A stretch of 64,000 nucleotides of DNA, from assembly GCF_003945385.1 (NCBI RefSeq), contig NZ_AP018920.1:3720001-3784000 (forward strand), read 5' to 3'. A program made the translations under genes and the position numbers. Origin of the DNA: Pseudonocardia autotrophica (GTDB taxonomy: Bacteria > Actinomycetota > Actinomycetes > Mycobacteriales > Pseudonocardiaceae). Position 1 is the stretch's first letter. The number at the start of each line of letters is the position of its first letter. The notes beneath the pieces are model-generated. The model had not been told where the DNA came from, did not search any database, and saw only the letters and a program-made list of their open reading frames with translations. Below, piece by piece: positions 33,747 through 43,553 of this stretch.

Positions 33747-34493
33747 GTGAGCAGGAAGCGCGAACACGGGTTCGGTATCGACATCGGCGGCTCCGGCATC
33801 AAGGGGGCACCGGTCGACCTGACGAGCGGGAAGCTGGCCGCGGATCGGATCCGCATCCCGACCCCGCAACCGTCCACCCCGGAGGCGGTCGCCGGGACCG
33901 TCGCCGAGATCCTCGACGCCTTCGACTGGAAGGGCTCGTTCGGCTGCACCTTCCCTGCCGTCGTCCAGCACGGGATCACCCGGACCGCCGCCAACGTCGA
34001 CGCCTCCTGGGTCGACTGCGACGCGGGCTCGGTGCTGCGCAAGGTCACCGGCCGGGACGCACTGCTGGTCAACGACGCCGACGCGGCCGGTGTCGCGGAG
34101 GTCGAGTTCGGGGCGGCCGGGGCGGCGTCCGGCGTCGTGCTGCTGGCGACGCTGGGCACCGGGATCGGCACCGCGGTGATCTCGCACGGCCATCTGGTGC
34201 CGAACACCGAGCTGGGCCACCTGGAGATCGACGGGCACGACGCCGAGTCCCGCGCCGCCGACTCCGCCCGCGAGCGCGAGGACCTGAGCTGGGAGGAGTG
34301 GGGCGGGCGGCTGACCCGGTACTTCCAGCACGTCGAGAACCTGCTGTGGCCGGACCTGATCGTCGTCGGCGGCGGGGTCAGCAAGAAGTTCGACAAGTGG
34401 TCGCCGTACGTGTCGACGCGCACCCCGATGGTCCCGGCGAAGCTGCTCAACGAGGCCGGGATCATCGGCGCCGCGCTGCTCGCGCACGACTGA
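33747..34493 (+). CDS. ppgK: Polyphosphate glucokinase
   Basis: A 248-residue ROK-fold kinase that phosphorylates glucose with polyphosphate (and ATP). The phosphate motif DIGGSGIKG is near residue 12, LVNDADAAG carries the catalytic Asp, and LGTGIGTAV is the second phosphate loop. Actinobacterial PpgK enzymes have this size and the same [10 protein letters not shown] block. GTG at 33747 is preceded by GGGAGGATC. It lies after pgm and converges on a reductase gene 16 bp away. Its product glucose-6-phosphate can enter the zwf/edd/eda route encoded downstream. Confidence 0.92.
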   Translation: MSRKREHGFGIDIGGSGIKGAPVDLTSGKLAADRIRIPTPQPSTPEAVAGTVAEILDAFDWKGSFGCTFPAVVQHGITRTAANVDASWVDCDAGSVLRKVTGRDALLVNDADAAGVAEVEFGAAGAASGVVLLATLGTGIGTAVISHGHLVPNTELGHLEIDGHDAESRAADSAREREDLSWEEWGGRLTRYFQHVENLLWPDLIVVGGGVSKKFDKWSPYVSTRTPMVPAKLLNEAGIIGAALLAHD

Positions 34494-34509
34494 CCCCGGC
34501 CGGGCGGGC

Positions 34510-35052
34510 TCAGACGGGCGGGCCGTAGGTCATCCGGACGACACCGTTGTCGAACGGCTCGGTCTCGAGCAGCCGCAGCGGCACCTGCTGCCCGTCGGCG
34601 AACAGCCTCAGGCCCGAACCCAGCGCGACCGGGTAGACGAACAGGTTGAGGGTGTCGACCAGGCCGTCGGCGAGCAGCGCGCGGACCAGCCGCACGCTGC
34701 CGCTGACGTAGATGCCGCCGTCGACCGAGTCCTTCAGCTCCTGGATCCGTGTCGGGTCGTAGCCGCCGAGCACGGTGGCGTTCGCCCACTCCAGCGGATC
34801 GTCCAGGGTGGACGTCACCACGTGCTTCGGCGAGCCGTTGAAGAACGCGCCGCCGGACTCGACGTCGTCACCGCGCTCCGACCAGGCCGGGTGGAACGCC
34901 TCGTAGGTGGTGCGCCCCAGCAGGATCGCCTGGTCGCAGAGCTTCCCGATGGCGGCACCCATCGCCTCGGTGAAGCCGTACTCGGCGGTCCAGGACGGAT
35001 CCTCGACCACACCGTCGAGGCTGATGAACTCGTGCACGTCGATTGTTCCCAC
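34510..35052 (-). CDS. RibD C-terminal-domain (dihydrofolate-reductase-like) protein
   Basis: A 180-residue NADPH-dependent reductase-like protein of the RibD_C family. It has [12 protein letters not shown] at the start, [10 protein letters not shown] in the nucleotide region and [16 protein letters not shown] in the second half. Such stand-alone proteins are common in actinobacteria and their substrates are unknown. The GTG at 35052 follows AGGGAGA on the minus strand. It is monocistronic, ending 16 bp from the ppgK stop. Confidence 0.8.
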   Translation of the reverse strand: MGTIDVHEFISLDGVVEDPSWTAEYGFTEAMGAAIGKLCDQAILLGRTTYEAFHPAWSERGDDVESGGAFFNGSPKHVVTSTLDDPLEWANATVLGGYDPTRIQELKDSVDGGIYVSGSVRLVRALLADGLVDTLNLFVYPVALGSGLRLFADGQQVPLRLLETEPFDNGVVRMTYGPPV

Positions 35053-35118
35053 GGCGGTCTCCCTGTCTACAGCGGATGTCTCTCCTGTCGACCGTCGACC
35101 GGGGCGGAACTCATCGGC

Positions 35119-36570
35119 TCAGGCGAGATCGGCGACCGTGGCCGCCGCCCCGCGGGCGTAGAGCGACTCCAGCGCGCCCCGGAAGGCGGTGGCGAACCGC
35201 TCGTCGTCGGCCAGGTCGCCGAACACCGCCGGGTGGCGCAGGAAGGCGAGCGGCTCGTCGCGCTCGCGCAGCGCGAGCGCGGTCAGCTCCTCGGCGAGCC
35301 GGTCCTGCTGCTCGATCGGGGCGCCCTGCTCGTCGGTCCCCTCGGCGTAACGGCACCACCCGGCGACGACGGCCGCGGCCCGCTGCACCGGGCCGCCTGC
35401 GGCCAGCTGCTCGCGCACCACCGGCAGCAGGAAGATCGAGATCCGGTCGGAGCTGCCGTAGTTGATCCGCATCAGGGTGTCGGCGACGCCGGGATTGGCG
35501 AACCGCTCGATCAGCGTGTCCTTGTAGCCGTCGAGATCGATCCCCGGGACCGGGCGCAGGGTCGGGGTGGCCTCGTCGTCCATGTAGCCGCGCAGGAACC
35601 TCGCGAACACCGGGTCCTGTGCGACCTCGTGCACGTACCGGTGCCCGGCCAGGTAGCCGAGGTAGCCCAGCGCCTGGTGGGTCGCGTTGAGCAGCCGCAG
35701 CTTCATGAACTCGTAGGGCACGACGTCGTCGACGACCTGCACGTCGACCCGCTCGAACTCCGGGCGGCCCGCGGCGAAGTCGTCCTCCAGCACCCACTGG
35801 GTGAACGGCTCGCAGACCACCGGCCAGCCGTCGCGCAGGCCGAAGCGCTCGGCGAGAGCCTCGCGGTCGGAGTCGGCGGTCGCCGGGGTGATCCGGTCGA
35901 CCATCGAGTTCGGGAAGCTGACCCGATCGGCCACCCAGGCGCCCAGCTCGGGATCGCGCAGCTGTGCGACCCCGGTGAACACCCGGCGCGCGGCGTCGCC
36001 GTTGCCCTGCATGTTGTCGCAGCTCATGATCGTGAGCGGACCGGTGCCGCGGTCCCGGCGCCGCGCCAGCGCCTCGACGACCAGGCCGAACGCGCTCGTC
36101 TCGTCCCGCACACCGGGGAACTCCGGATCGAACTCGCCGGTCTTCTGGTCGATCGCGTAGCCGCCCTCGGTGATCGTCAGCGAGACGATCCGGGTGTCGG
36201 CGTGCGCGATCCGCTCGATCACCGCCTCCGGGTCGTCCGGGGCGAACAGGTAGTCGACCAGCGAGCCGACCACACGCGGCGCGAGCGAGCCGTCCGGCTC
36301 CTTGCGCACGAGGGTGTAGAGCCCTTCCTGGGCGCGCAACACGTCCCGCATCCGGGCGTCGCCGGGCAGCACCCCGACGCCGCAGATCCCCCACTCCCGG
36401 GCCTCCCCGGCGATCAGCAGCGAGTCGACGTACATCGCCAGGTGCGCGCGGTGGAACCCGCCGACACCGATGTGCACGATGCCGGTACGGATGCCCGTCC
36501 GGTCGTAGCCGGGGACGTCCACCCCCGGCACGCCCTCGTTCCAGATCGCGGCCTCGTCCAGCGAGCGCAT
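35119..36570 (-). CDS. Mannitol/fructuronate-type polyol dehydrogenase
   Basis: A 483-residue member of the mannitol dehydrogenase family, long-chain NAD-dependent enzymes oxidising polyols or reducing keto-acid sugars. HIGVGGFHRAHLA is the Rossmann entry, SCDNMQGNGDAARR and FPNSMVDRITPAT are family blocks, and KLRLLNATHQALGYLGYL carries the catalytic Lys-Asn-His region. The ATG at 36570 follows GGGGGAGAGA. Its upstream region is shared with the XRE-TetR regulator gene, which could control it. The substrate may be mannitol, arabitol or a uronate-derived sugar. Confidence 0.85.
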   Translation of the reverse strand: MRSLDEAAIWNEGVPGVDVPGYDRTGIRTGIVHIGVGGFHRAHLAMYVDSLLIAGEAREWGICGVGVLPGDARMRDVLRAQEGLYTLVRKEPDGSLAPRVVGSLVDYLFAPDDPEAVIERIAHADTRIVSLTITEGGYAIDQKTGEFDPEFPGVRDETSAFGLVVEALARRRDRGTGPLTIMSCDNMQGNGDAARRVFTGVAQLRDPELGAWVADRVSFPNSMVDRITPATADSDREALAERFGLRDGWPVVCEPFTQWVLEDDFAAGRPEFERVDVQVVDDVVPYEFMKLRLLNATHQALGYLGYLAGHRYVHEVAQDPVFARFLRGYMDDEATPTLRPVPGIDLDGYKDTLIERFANPGVADTLMRINYGSSDRISIFLLPVVREQLAAGGPVQRAAAVVAGWCRYAEGTDEQGAPIEQQDRLAEELTALALRERDEPLAFLRHPAVFGDLADDERFATAFRGALESLYARGAAATVADLA

Positions 36571-36720
36571 GGCTCTCTCTCCCCCGGGTCGACTCGGTAC
36601 CGACGCGCGACCCTACCGGTGATCCGGACACCGACCACCGGGTCTGTGATCGCAAGCTGAACGGTGCACCGGACAGATGCTCGCAAGATCGCTGTACGCA
36701 GGGCATGTGTTGATCCACTG

Positions 36721-36735
36721 TTGCGAATTGCGCAA
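36721..36735. promoter_or_regulatory. TTGCG-N5-CGCAA dyad upstream of the XRE-TetR gene
   Basis: TTGCGAATTGCGCAA is an inverted repeat with 5-bp arms. Two further CGCAAG half-like motifs lie upstream (about 36654 and 36672). The dyad is 24 bp before the regulator start, in the -35 region, and is a likely autoregulatory operator. Confidence 0.5.
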
Positions 36736-36744
36736 GTCGGGCAC

Positions 36745-36758
36745 TACGGTGCTCCGCG
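36745..36758 (+). promoter_or_regulatory. Probable -10 for the carnitine operon
   Basis: TACGGT (36745-36750) ends 8 nt before the ATG at 36759, with no ribosome site; the transcript is probably leaderless. Confidence 0.45.
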
Positions 36759-37706
36759 ATGACCGATCCTCGTTCCGCGCCCGCCGTCGCCTCCCGGGTG
36801 CGCGCGCTGCTGGAACGGGACGGGTGGACCCAGCGCCGGTTCGCCGCCGCGATCGGGCTGGACGAGACCAAGCTGTCCAAGTCGCTGGCCGGGCGCCGCC
36901 GATTCGCGGCCGCCGAGCTGGTCTCGATCGCCGACGTCACCGGGGAGACGGTGAACCGGCTGCTGCACGGCCGGGACGACGCCCGCACGCACACCGCGGT
37001 GCCGGCCGGCGCCGCTGCCTCGTCCGCCTCGTCCCCGTCCTCCTCCGACGGCACGCCGGCCGGTGCGGGCGCCGGGACACACGGCGCCCGCCGGACCCGG
37101 CGCCGGATCCTGGACGCCGCGTGGCGGCTGATCGCCGACCACGGCTACCACCGGGTGCGGACGGCCGACGTGGCCCGCGAATGCGGCACCAGCCCGGCGG
37201 CGATCCACTACCACTTCCCCACCCGGTCGCAGCTGCTGGACGAGGCGCTGCGGCACAACGTGAAGCTCGCGTTCGACCGGCAGGTCGCCGAGCTGGGCGA
37301 GATCACCGACCCGCACCGGCGGCTGCTGCAGCTGATCGACCTGCAGCTGCCGCAGGGCGAGCTGCTGCGCCGCGAGTGGTCCATCTGGATCCAGGTGTGG
37401 GCGGAGTCGGCGATCGACCCGGCCCGGCGCGAGCTCTACTGGGACTCCTACGACCGCTGGTACCGCAGCGTGCTCATGACGTTGCAGGACGGCGCCGCCA
37501 CCGGCGTGTTCGTCGCCGGCCGGGCCGAGCCGCTGGCCCACCAGCTCACCGCACTGATCGACGGTCTCGGGATCCAGGTCATGGCCGGCACCCCCGGCAC
37601 CGGGCCCGCCGAGATGCGCGCGGTGCTGCACGACTTCATCGACCGGGCCGTGCTCGCGGCGCCGGGACACCCATCAGCCGAGACCGATCGGACGGAGAAC
37701 GGATGA
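36759..37706 (+). CDS. XRE-TetR fusion transcriptional regulator
   Basis: A 315-residue regulator with two DNA-binding domains. Residues about 8-55 form an XRE-type helix-turn-helix ([20 protein letters not shown]). A Ser/Ala/Gly-rich linker (about 75-105) leads to a TetR helix-turn-helix (about 108-155, with [12 protein letters not shown]) and a TetR ligand domain. The ATGA overlap with the cleavage-enzyme gene makes it the first gene of a nine-gene operon. It likely represses that operon and responds to carnitine or a CoA product. The double HTH is uncommon. Confidence 0.8.
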   Translation: MTDPRSAPAVASRVRALLERDGWTQRRFAAAIGLDETKLSKSLAGRRRFAAAELVSIADVTGETVNRLLHGRDDARTHTAVPAGAAASSASSPSSSDGTPAGAGAGTHGARRTRRRILDAAWRLIADHGYHRVRTADVARECGTSPAAIHYHFPTRSQLLDEALRHNVKLAFDRQVAELGEITDPHRRLLQLIDLQLPQGELLRREWSIWIQVWAESAIDPARRELYWDSYDRWYRSVLMTLQDGAATGVFVAGRAEPLAHQLTALIDGLGIQVMAGTPGTGPAEMRAVLHDFIDRAVLAAPGHPSAETDRTENG

Positions 37707-38596
37707 ACCGTGACGTCATCATCACCTGCGCGGTGACCGGAGCCGGGGACACCGTGGGCCGCAGCCCGCACGTCCCCGTGACCCCGGCCGCGATCGCCGC
37801 CGACGCGATCGCCGCCGCCCGCGCGGGCGCCGCCGTCGTGCACATCCACGTGCGCGACCCCGAGACCGGCGACCCGTCCCGGGCCGTCGAGCTGTACCGC
37901 GACACCGTCACCCGGATCCGGGACGCCGGCGTCGACGTCGTCCTGAACCTGACCGCGGGCATGGGCGGTGACCTGGTCATCGATGCCGAGGACCCGCTCA
38001 AGCCGGTCGACGGCACCGATCTGGTGAACGCGCTCGAGCGGCTCCCGCACGTCGAGGAGCTGCTGCCCGACATCTGCACCCTGGACTGCGGATCGCTGAA
38101 CTTCGGCGAGGGCAACCAGCTCTACATCTCCACCCCGGACATGCTGCGTACCGGCGCCAAGCGGGTGCAGGAGCTCGGGGTGAAGCCGGAGCTGGAGATC
38201 TTCGACACCGGCCAGCTGTGGTTCGCCTCGACGATGGTCGCCGAGGGCCTGATCGACGCCCCGCCGCTGTTCCAGCTGTGCATGGGCATCCCCTACGGCG
38301 CACCGGCCGATCCGGGGGTGCTCGCCGCGATGGTCGACCTGCTGCCGCCCGGCTCGAACTTCGCGTCCTTCTCGATCGGCCGCGACCAGTTGCCGTGGGT
38401 GGCGCAGTCGATGCTGCAGGGCGGGCACGTGCGGGTCGGGCTGGAGGACAACCTCTATCTCGCCCGCGGGGTGAAGGCGACCAACGCCCAGCTCACCGAG
38501 CGGGCCGTCGAGATCGTGCAGAACCTCGGCGCGAACGTCGCGACGCCGGACCAGGCGCGCGAGATCCTGGGGCTGAAGGAGCGGGCCGGTGTCTGA
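37703..38596 (+). CDS. BKACE family beta-keto acid cleavage enzyme (probable 3-dehydrocarnitine cleavage)
   Basis: A 297-residue TIM-barrel enzyme of the family first known from 3-keto-5-aminohexanoate cleavage (Kce). The zinc-binding His47-x-His49 in VVHIHVRDP and the later GLEDN block are present. Members use acetyl-CoA to cleave a beta-keto acid, giving acetoacetate and a new CoA thioester. With a carnitine dehydrogenase-like gene and a thioesterase directly after it, the substrate is most likely 3-dehydrocarnitine and the product betainyl-CoA. It overlaps the regulator stop by 4 bp and the next start by 8 bp. Confidence 0.85.
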   Translation: MNRDVIITCAVTGAGDTVGRSPHVPVTPAAIAADAIAAARAGAAVVHIHVRDPETGDPSRAVELYRDTVTRIRDAGVDVVLNLTAGMGGDLVIDAEDPLKPVDGTDLVNALERLPHVEELLPDICTLDCGSLNFGEGNQLYISTPDMLRTGAKRVQELGVKPELEIFDTGQLWFASTMVAEGLIDAPPLFQLCMGIPYGAPADPGVLAAMVDLLPPGSNFASFSIGRDQLPWVAQSMLQGGHVRVGLEDNLYLARGVKATNAQLTERAVEIVQNLGANVATPDQAREILGLKERAGV

Positions 38597-39584
38597 GCTC
38601 CCCGTGCCCGGCTCCGATCCGGCCGGGCAGCCGGTGTCGGCGATCCGCACCGTTGCCTGCATCGGCGCCGGGGTGATCGGCGGCGGCTGGGCGGCGTACT
38701 TCCTGGCCCGCGGTCTGCGGGTGCGCGCCTGGGACCCGGCGCCGGACGCCGGCGACCGGCTGCGGCGCACGATCGACGCGGCCTGGCCCGCGCTGACCGA
38801 GCTGGGCCTGGCCGACGGTGCCGATCCGGCGGCGCTGGAGCTGTTCCCGACCGCCGCCGAGGCCGTCGCGGGTGCCGACTTCGTGCAGGAGAGCGCGCCG
38901 GAGGACCTGGCGCTGAAGCGGGCGCTGCTGGCCGAGCTCGCCGCCGCGGCGGGCCCCGGCGTGGTCGTCGCGTCGTCGACGTCGGGATTCCCGATGTCGG
39001 ACATGGCGACCGAGGCCGCCGACCCGGGCCGGCTGGTCGTCGGGCATCCGTTCAACCCGCCTTACCTGATCCCGCTGGTCGAGGTCGTCGGTGGGACGGC
39101 GACGCAGGCCTGGGCGACCACGCGGGCGGCCGAGTTCTACCGGCACATCGGCAAGTCGGTGATCGAGATGGACCGGGAGCTGCCCGGCTTCATCGCGAAC
39201 CGGCTGCAGGAGGCGATCTGGCGGGAGGCGCTGCACATGGTCGCCGAGGGCGAGGCGACCCCGGAGGAGATCGACCGGTCGATCACCGACGGGCCGGGCC
39301 TGCGCTGGCCGGTGCACGGCCCCTGCCTGACCTTCCACCTGGCCGGCGGCGAGGGCGGCATGGCGCACATGCTCGATCACTTCGGCCCATCGCTGAAGGC
39401 GCCGTGGACCCGGCTCGACGCCCCGGAGCTGACCACGGCGCTGCGCGACGACATGGTCGCCGGTGCGCAGGTCAGTGCCGGTGGACGCCCGATGGCCGAG
39501 CTGGTGGCCGAGCGGGACCGGGCGGTCATCGCCGTCCGGCGCGCGGTCGAGGCGGCCCGGGCGGCAGGCGGCACCGGTGGCTGA
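38589..39584 (+). CDS. L-carnitine 3-dehydrogenase-like enzyme
   Basis: A 331-residue 3-hydroxyacyl-CoA-dehydrogenase-type oxidoreductase. The NAD motif [15 protein letters not shown] lies near residue 24, [14 protein letters not shown] is the catalytic His region and [16 protein letters not shown] follows. These features, and especially the neighbours, match L-carnitine dehydrogenase, which oxidises carnitine to 3-dehydrocarnitine. A role with another 3-hydroxy acid is possible. GTG at 38589 overlaps the previous gene by 8 bp. Confidence 0.82.
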   Translation: MSELPVPGSDPAGQPVSAIRTVACIGAGVIGGGWAAYFLARGLRVRAWDPAPDAGDRLRRTIDAAWPALTELGLADGADPAALELFPTAAEAVAGADFVQESAPEDLALKRALLAELAAAAGPGVVVASSTSGFPMSDMATEAADPGRLVVGHPFNPPYLIPLVEVVGGTATQAWATTRAAEFYRHIGKSVIEMDRELPGFIANRLQEAIWREALHMVAEGEATPEEIDRSITDGPGLRWPVHGPCLTFHLAGGEGGMAHMLDHFGPSLKAPWTRLDAPELTTALRDDMVAGAQVSAGGRPMAELVAERDRAVIAVRRAVEAARAAGGTGG

Positions 39585-40113
39585 GCCGCAGGCGTCCCGG
39601 GAGCTGCGCGGCCCGCTGGTGCACACCGACACCGTGCGTCCGGAGTGGATCGACTACAACGGGCACCTCTCCGAGCCGTACTACGTGCTGGTGTTCGGTG
39701 ACGCGACCACCGCGCTGATGGACCGCACCGGGATGGACCCGGCCTACCGGGCGGCGAGCGGCTGCTCGCTGTACACGGTCGAGGCGCACGTCCGGTACCT
39801 GGCCGAGATCGGGCCGGGCGCCGCGCTGACCGTCCGCACCCGGGTGCTCGGCCGGGACGCCAAGCGGCTGCGGCTCTGGCACGAGCTGTACACCGGGCCC
39901 GACGGCACCGGCCCGCTCGCGGCCACCGAGGAACTGATGTGCCTGCACGTCGGGCCGGACGGCACGCTGCCGTTCCCGGACGCCGTCGCCTCCGCGCTGG
40001 ACGCGCTGACCGGTGACGATCCGGAACCCGCGCACGCCGGACGCGCGATCTCGCCGGTCGGACCGGCCGGGTCCGAACGGAGCGGGAAGGTGGTGCGCCG
40101 GCCCCCGACCTAG
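39577..40113 (+). CDS. Hotdog-fold thioesterase (probable betainyl-CoA thioesterase)
   Basis: A 178-residue 4HBT-like hotdog protein. The family opening RPEWIDYNGHLSEPYYVLVF contains the catalytic Asp/Asn-Gly-His turn. In carnitine catabolism of Pseudomonas a thioesterase of this class hydrolyses betainyl-CoA to glycine betaine, and some bacteria fuse it to the dehydrogenase; here it is separate but overlaps it by 8 bp. GTG at 39577 is used for that coupling. The C-terminal 30 residues are unstructured. Confidence 0.8.
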   Translation: MAEPQASRELRGPLVHTDTVRPEWIDYNGHLSEPYYVLVFGDATTALMDRTGMDPAYRAASGCSLYTVEAHVRYLAEIGPGAALTVRTRVLGRDAKRLRLWHELYTGPDGTGPLAATEELMCLHVGPDGTLPFPDAVASALDALTGDDPEPAHAGRAISPVGPAGSERSGKVVRRPPT

Positions 40114-40124
40114 CCCGCGACCGC

Positions 40125-40149
40125 GGCCCCGGGGCAGGACTCCGGGGCC
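40125..40149 (+). terminator. Intercistronic hairpin before the binding-protein gene
   Basis: Perfect arms GGCCCCGG (40125-40132) and CCGGGGCC (40142-40149) with a 9-nt loop lie between the thioesterase and binding-protein genes. It may be a partial terminator or may protect the downstream mRNA for higher binding-protein output. Confidence 0.5.
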
Positions 40150-40168
40150 TTCCCGGAGGAGAAGTTCA

Positions 40169-41719
40169 TTGATCAGCACGCCAGCGGCGTCGTTCTCACG
40201 ACGCCGCCTGCTCGCCGGTGCGGCCGGTCTGGGGGCGGTGGCCCTGCTCGCGGGCTGCGGCGGACCCGCCGCCGCCCGCGACGCCGGTCCGCCCCGCCGC
40301 GGCGGGGTCCTGCGGGTGGGGGTGACCGGCGGTGGAGCGTCGGACACCCTCGACCCGCACAGCCCGGCCGCCAACCCGGACATCGCCCGCACGCTGAGCC
40401 TCTACGAGCCGCTGGTGCACTGGGACGACGCCTACACCCTGCAGCCTGCCGTCGCCGAGGCGGTCCGCCCGGAGCCGGGCGCACGGGCCTGGACGGCGAC
40501 GATCCGCGCCGGCATCACCTTCCACGACGGCCGCCCGGTCACCCCGGACGACGTCGTCGCCACCTTCCGCCGGATCACCGACCCGGACGACCCGAAGTCC
40601 GGGGCGTCCCAGTTCGGGATCCTGGACGACATCGTGGTGGCGGGTGACCGGGAGGTGCGGTTCGAGCTGACCGAGCCGTCGCCGGTGTTCGACCAGTACC
40701 TGGCCGAGTACTCGTGCGGCATCGTGCCCGCCGACTTCGACGTCGAGAACCCGATCGGTACCGGGGCGTTCAAGTTCGAGTCGTGGTCGCCCGGCCAGCA
40801 GAGCGCCTTCGTGCGGCACGACGGCTACTGGCGCCCGGACGAGCCCTACGTCGACCGGCTGGAGCTGATCAACTTCTCCGAGGACGACGCTCGGATCAAC
40901 GCGCTGCTCTCGGGCCAGGTCGACGCGATCGACCAGGTCCCGCTGTCGCTGACCGAGGTCGTCGGCTCCTACGAGTCGATCCGGCTGCTCACCTCGGAGA
41001 CCGGGGCCTGGCTGCCGATCACGATGCGGGTCGACGTCGAGCCGTTCGACGACGTCCGGGTCCGGCAGGCGTTGCGGCTGATCGCCGGCCGCGAGCAGAT
41101 GGTGAACCAGGTGCTGTCCGGCCTGGGCGCCCCCGCGGTCGACCTGTACGCCCGCTTCGATCCGGAGTACCTGGACCCGGAGCGGGAGCAGGACCTGGAG
41201 CGGGCGCGTGATCTGCTCTCGGCGGCCGGGCGGCCGAACCTGTCGCTGGAGCTGGTGACCTCGCCGATCCAGGCGGGCACCGTCGAGGCGGCCCAGGTGT
41301 ACGCGACGCAGGCCCGCGCGGCGGGCGTCGAGATCGGGTTGCGCCGGGTCGACACCTCGACCTTCTTCTCCGACCAGTACCTGCAGTGGGAGTTCGCGCA
41401 GAGCTTCTGGAACACCCGCAACTACATCCCGCAGGCGTCGCAGTCCTCGATGCCCGAGGCGCCGTTCAACGAGACGCACTGGGAGGACGCCGAGTACCAG
41501 GGCGTCATCCGCCGTGCCCGCTCCGAGCTCGACGCGACGGCACGGGCGGCGCTGGTGCGACGCGCCCAGGAGATCGAGTTCGACCGCGGCGGCTACCTGA
41601 TCTGGGGCTTCCCGGACCGGGTCGACGCGCACCAGGCCTACGTCGGCGGGCTCGTCCCGAACCGAACCGGGCTGTCGCTGTCCGGCTACGAGTTCCGGAA
41701 GGCGTGGGTGTCCGCATGA
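40169..41719 (+). CDS. ABC transporter substrate-binding lipoprotein (peptide/opine family), probable carnitine importer
   Basis: A 516-residue SBP_bac_5-type binding protein. The start is a TTG at 40169 backed by GGAGGAGAAG; no ATG or GTG fits. The signal has a twin-arginine core (FSRRRLLAGAAG) and lipobox LLAGC, so it should be exported folded by Tat and lipidated. The mature protein shows RGGVLRVGV and FHDGRPVTPDDVV typical of DppA/OppA. Genes for permeases and ATPase follow with 4-bp overlaps. The operon context suggests carnitine or an acyl- or peptidyl-carnitine as ligand, which is inference. Confidence 0.85.
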   Translation: MISTPAASFSRRRLLAGAAGLGAVALLAGCGGPAAARDAGPPRRGGVLRVGVTGGGASDTLDPHSPAANPDIARTLSLYEPLVHWDDAYTLQPAVAEAVRPEPGARAWTATIRAGITFHDGRPVTPDDVVATFRRITDPDDPKSGASQFGILDDIVVAGDREVRFELTEPSPVFDQYLAEYSCGIVPADFDVENPIGTGAFKFESWSPGQQSAFVRHDGYWRPDEPYVDRLELINFSEDDARINALLSGQVDAIDQVPLSLTEVVGSYESIRLLTSETGAWLPITMRVDVEPFDDVRVRQALRLIAGREQMVNQVLSGLGAPAVDLYARFDPEYLDPEREQDLERARDLLSAAGRPNLSLELVTSPIQAGTVEAAQVYATQARAAGVEIGLRRVDTSTFFSDQYLQWEFAQSFWNTRNYIPQASQSSMPEAPFNETHWEDAEYQGVIRRARSELDATARAALVRRAQEIEFDRGGYLIWGFPDRVDAHQAYVGGLVPNRTGLSLSGYEFRKAWVSA

Positions 41720-42687
41720 GCCTGCTGACCAAGATGATCCTGAAACGGCTCCTGGTGAGCCTGCTGGTGCTGCTCGTGGTGTCGCTGCTGATCTTCGCCG
41801 CGACGCTGCTGCTGCCCGGCGACCCGGCCCGGGCGATCCTCGGCCAGCAGGCCACCCCGGAACGGGTGGCGGCGCTGACCGAGCAGCTCGGCCTCGACCG
41901 GCCCGCCTGGGAGCGCTACCTGTCCTGGCTCGGCGGTGTCGTCACCGGCGATCTCGGCTTCTCCGCAGCCACCCAGGGCCCGGTGTCCGAGCTGCTCGGC
42001 GGCCGGATCGCCGCTTCCGCGCTGCTGCTGGTGCTCACCGCGCTGATCAGCACCCCGGTGGCGCTGGCGCTGGGTGCCTGGGCGGCCACCCGCCGCGGCA
42101 CCCGCACCGACTCGATGCTGTCCGGTTCCAGCCTCGTGCTGGCCGCGCTGCCGGAGTTCGTGATCGGTGTGCTGCTGGTGGTCCTGTTCGCCACCTCGGT
42201 GCTGCAGATCCTGCCGTCGGTGACGATCGCACGGCCCGGGGAGCCGGTCTGGGCCCGCCCCGAGCAGCTGGTGCTTCCGGTGCTGACGCTCGCCCTGGTG
42301 GTGATCCCCTACGTCGTGCGGATGACCCGCGCGACGCTGTCCGAGGCACTGGACGCCGGGTTCGTCGAGATGGCCCGGCTCAAGGGCCTGCCGGAGCGCA
42401 CCGTGCTCGTCCGGCACGCCGTGCCGCACACGATCGGGCCCGTCGCGCAGGTGCTCGCGCTGCAGCTCGCCTGGCTCGCCGGCGGCGTCGTCGTCGTCGA
42501 GTTCCTGTTCCGCTATCCCGGCATCGGGCAGGCGTTGATCGACGCCGTCGCCAACCGGGACGTCCAGGTGGTGCAGGCGATCACCCTCATCATCGCGGCG
42601 TTCTACGTGCTCGTGAACCTGGCCGCGGACGTGGCCGGGATCCTGGCCGATCCGCGGATCCGTCACGCCTCGGGAGGTGGCGCATGA
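41716..42687 (+). CDS. ABC transporter permease (DppB-type)
   Basis: A 323-residue inner-membrane permease with about six helices. The first helix and LLPGDPARAILGQQATPE are typical of DppB/OppB, and the ATPase-coupling EAA-type loop is SEALDAGFVEMARLKGLP. The ATG overlaps the binding-protein stop (ATGA) and its stop overlaps the next permease. It forms the channel with the following permease. Confidence 0.9.
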   Translation: MSLLTKMILKRLLVSLLVLLVVSLLIFAATLLLPGDPARAILGQQATPERVAALTEQLGLDRPAWERYLSWLGGVVTGDLGFSAATQGPVSELLGGRIAASALLLVLTALISTPVALALGAWAATRRGTRTDSMLSGSSLVLAALPEFVIGVLLVVLFATSVLQILPSVTIARPGEPVWARPEQLVLPVLTLALVVIPYVVRMTRATLSEALDAGFVEMARLKGLPERTVLVRHAVPHTIGPVAQVLALQLAWLAGGVVVVEFLFRYPGIGQALIDAVANRDVQVVQAITLIIAAFYVLVNLAADVAGILADPRIRHASGGGA

Positions 42688-43553
42688 GTGCCCCCACTGT
42701 TCCTGCAGGACTGCTGCGGCGCACGTTCCGCCGCCGCCAGGCCCGGATCGGGGCGGTGCTGACCCTCGTCGTGGTGGCGGTGGCGCTGCTCGGACCGTTG
42801 CTCGGCCCGCTGCTCACCGGCCACGGGGTGGACGACTTCGCCGGCCGGCCGTTCCAGTCCGACGGGGTCGCCGGCACCGACGACCTCGGACGCGACGTGC
42901 TGACCCGGTTCCTCGCCGGCGGCGGCCCGGTGCTGCTCTACGCGCTGGCCGCGACCGCGATCGGCATCGTCGGCGGCGCGATCGCCGGGATGCTCGCCGG
43001 GTACTCGGCCGGTGACCGTCGCAGCAGGCTGGACGCGCTGATCATGCGCGGCGGCGACGTGCTGCTGTCGTTCCCGCAGCTGGTGCTCGCGTTGCTGGCG
43101 GTGGCCGTGCTCGGCTCGTCGGGCTGGCTGCTGGTGCTGGTCATCGGGATCACGCACATCCCCCGGGTGGCGAGGGTCGCCCGGCAGGCCACGCTGTCGG
43201 TGGCGGGCCAGGACTACGTGCTGGCCGCCCGGATGTACGGCGTGCCGCGGCGGCGGATCCTCGCGACCGAGGTGCTGCCGAACATCACCGGGCCGCTGAT
43301 GGTCGAGCTGGGCCTGCGCCTGACCTACTCGATCGGCTACGTGGCATCGCTGTCGTTCCTCGGGCTCGGCGTGCAGCCGCCCGCATCGGACTGGGGCCTG
43401 CAGATCAACGAGAACCGGATCGCGCTGATCGTCACGCCGTGGGGCGTGATCCTGCCGGTGCTCGCGATCGCGGTGCTGACCGTCGGCACGAACATGATCA
43501 CCGACGCGCTGGCGAAGGAGTCGGCCGACACGACCGGGGAGGCCGCATCATGA
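42684..43553 (+). CDS. ABC transporter permease (DppC-type)
   Basis: A 289-residue permease, partner of the DppB-type protein. It has the DppC features GTDDLGRDVLTRFLAGG near residue 60 and the coupling loop SVAGQDYVLAARMYGVP. It overlaps the neighbours at both ends by 4 bp, so the transporter subunits are made in step. Confidence 0.9.
   Translation: MSAPTVPAGLLRRTFRRRQARIGAVLTLVVVAVALLGPLLGPLLTGHGVDDFAGRPFQSDGVAGTDDLGRDVLTRFLAGGGPVLLYALAATAIGIVGGAIAGMLAGYSAGDRRSRLDALIMRGGDVLLSFPQLVLALLAVAVLGSSGWLLVLVIGITHIPRVARVARQATLSVAGQDYVLAARMYGVPRRRILATEVLPNITGPLMVELGLRLTYSIGYVASLSFLGLGVQPPASDWGLQINENRIALIVTPWGVILPVLAIAVLTVGTNMITDALAKESADTTGEAAS

Noticed and set aside
37703..39584. Lysine fermentation (Kce/Kdd) interpretation of the BKACE gene
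   Set aside because: None of the lysine aminomutase or related genes is present, while a carnitine dehydrogenase-like and a thioesterase gene overlap it.
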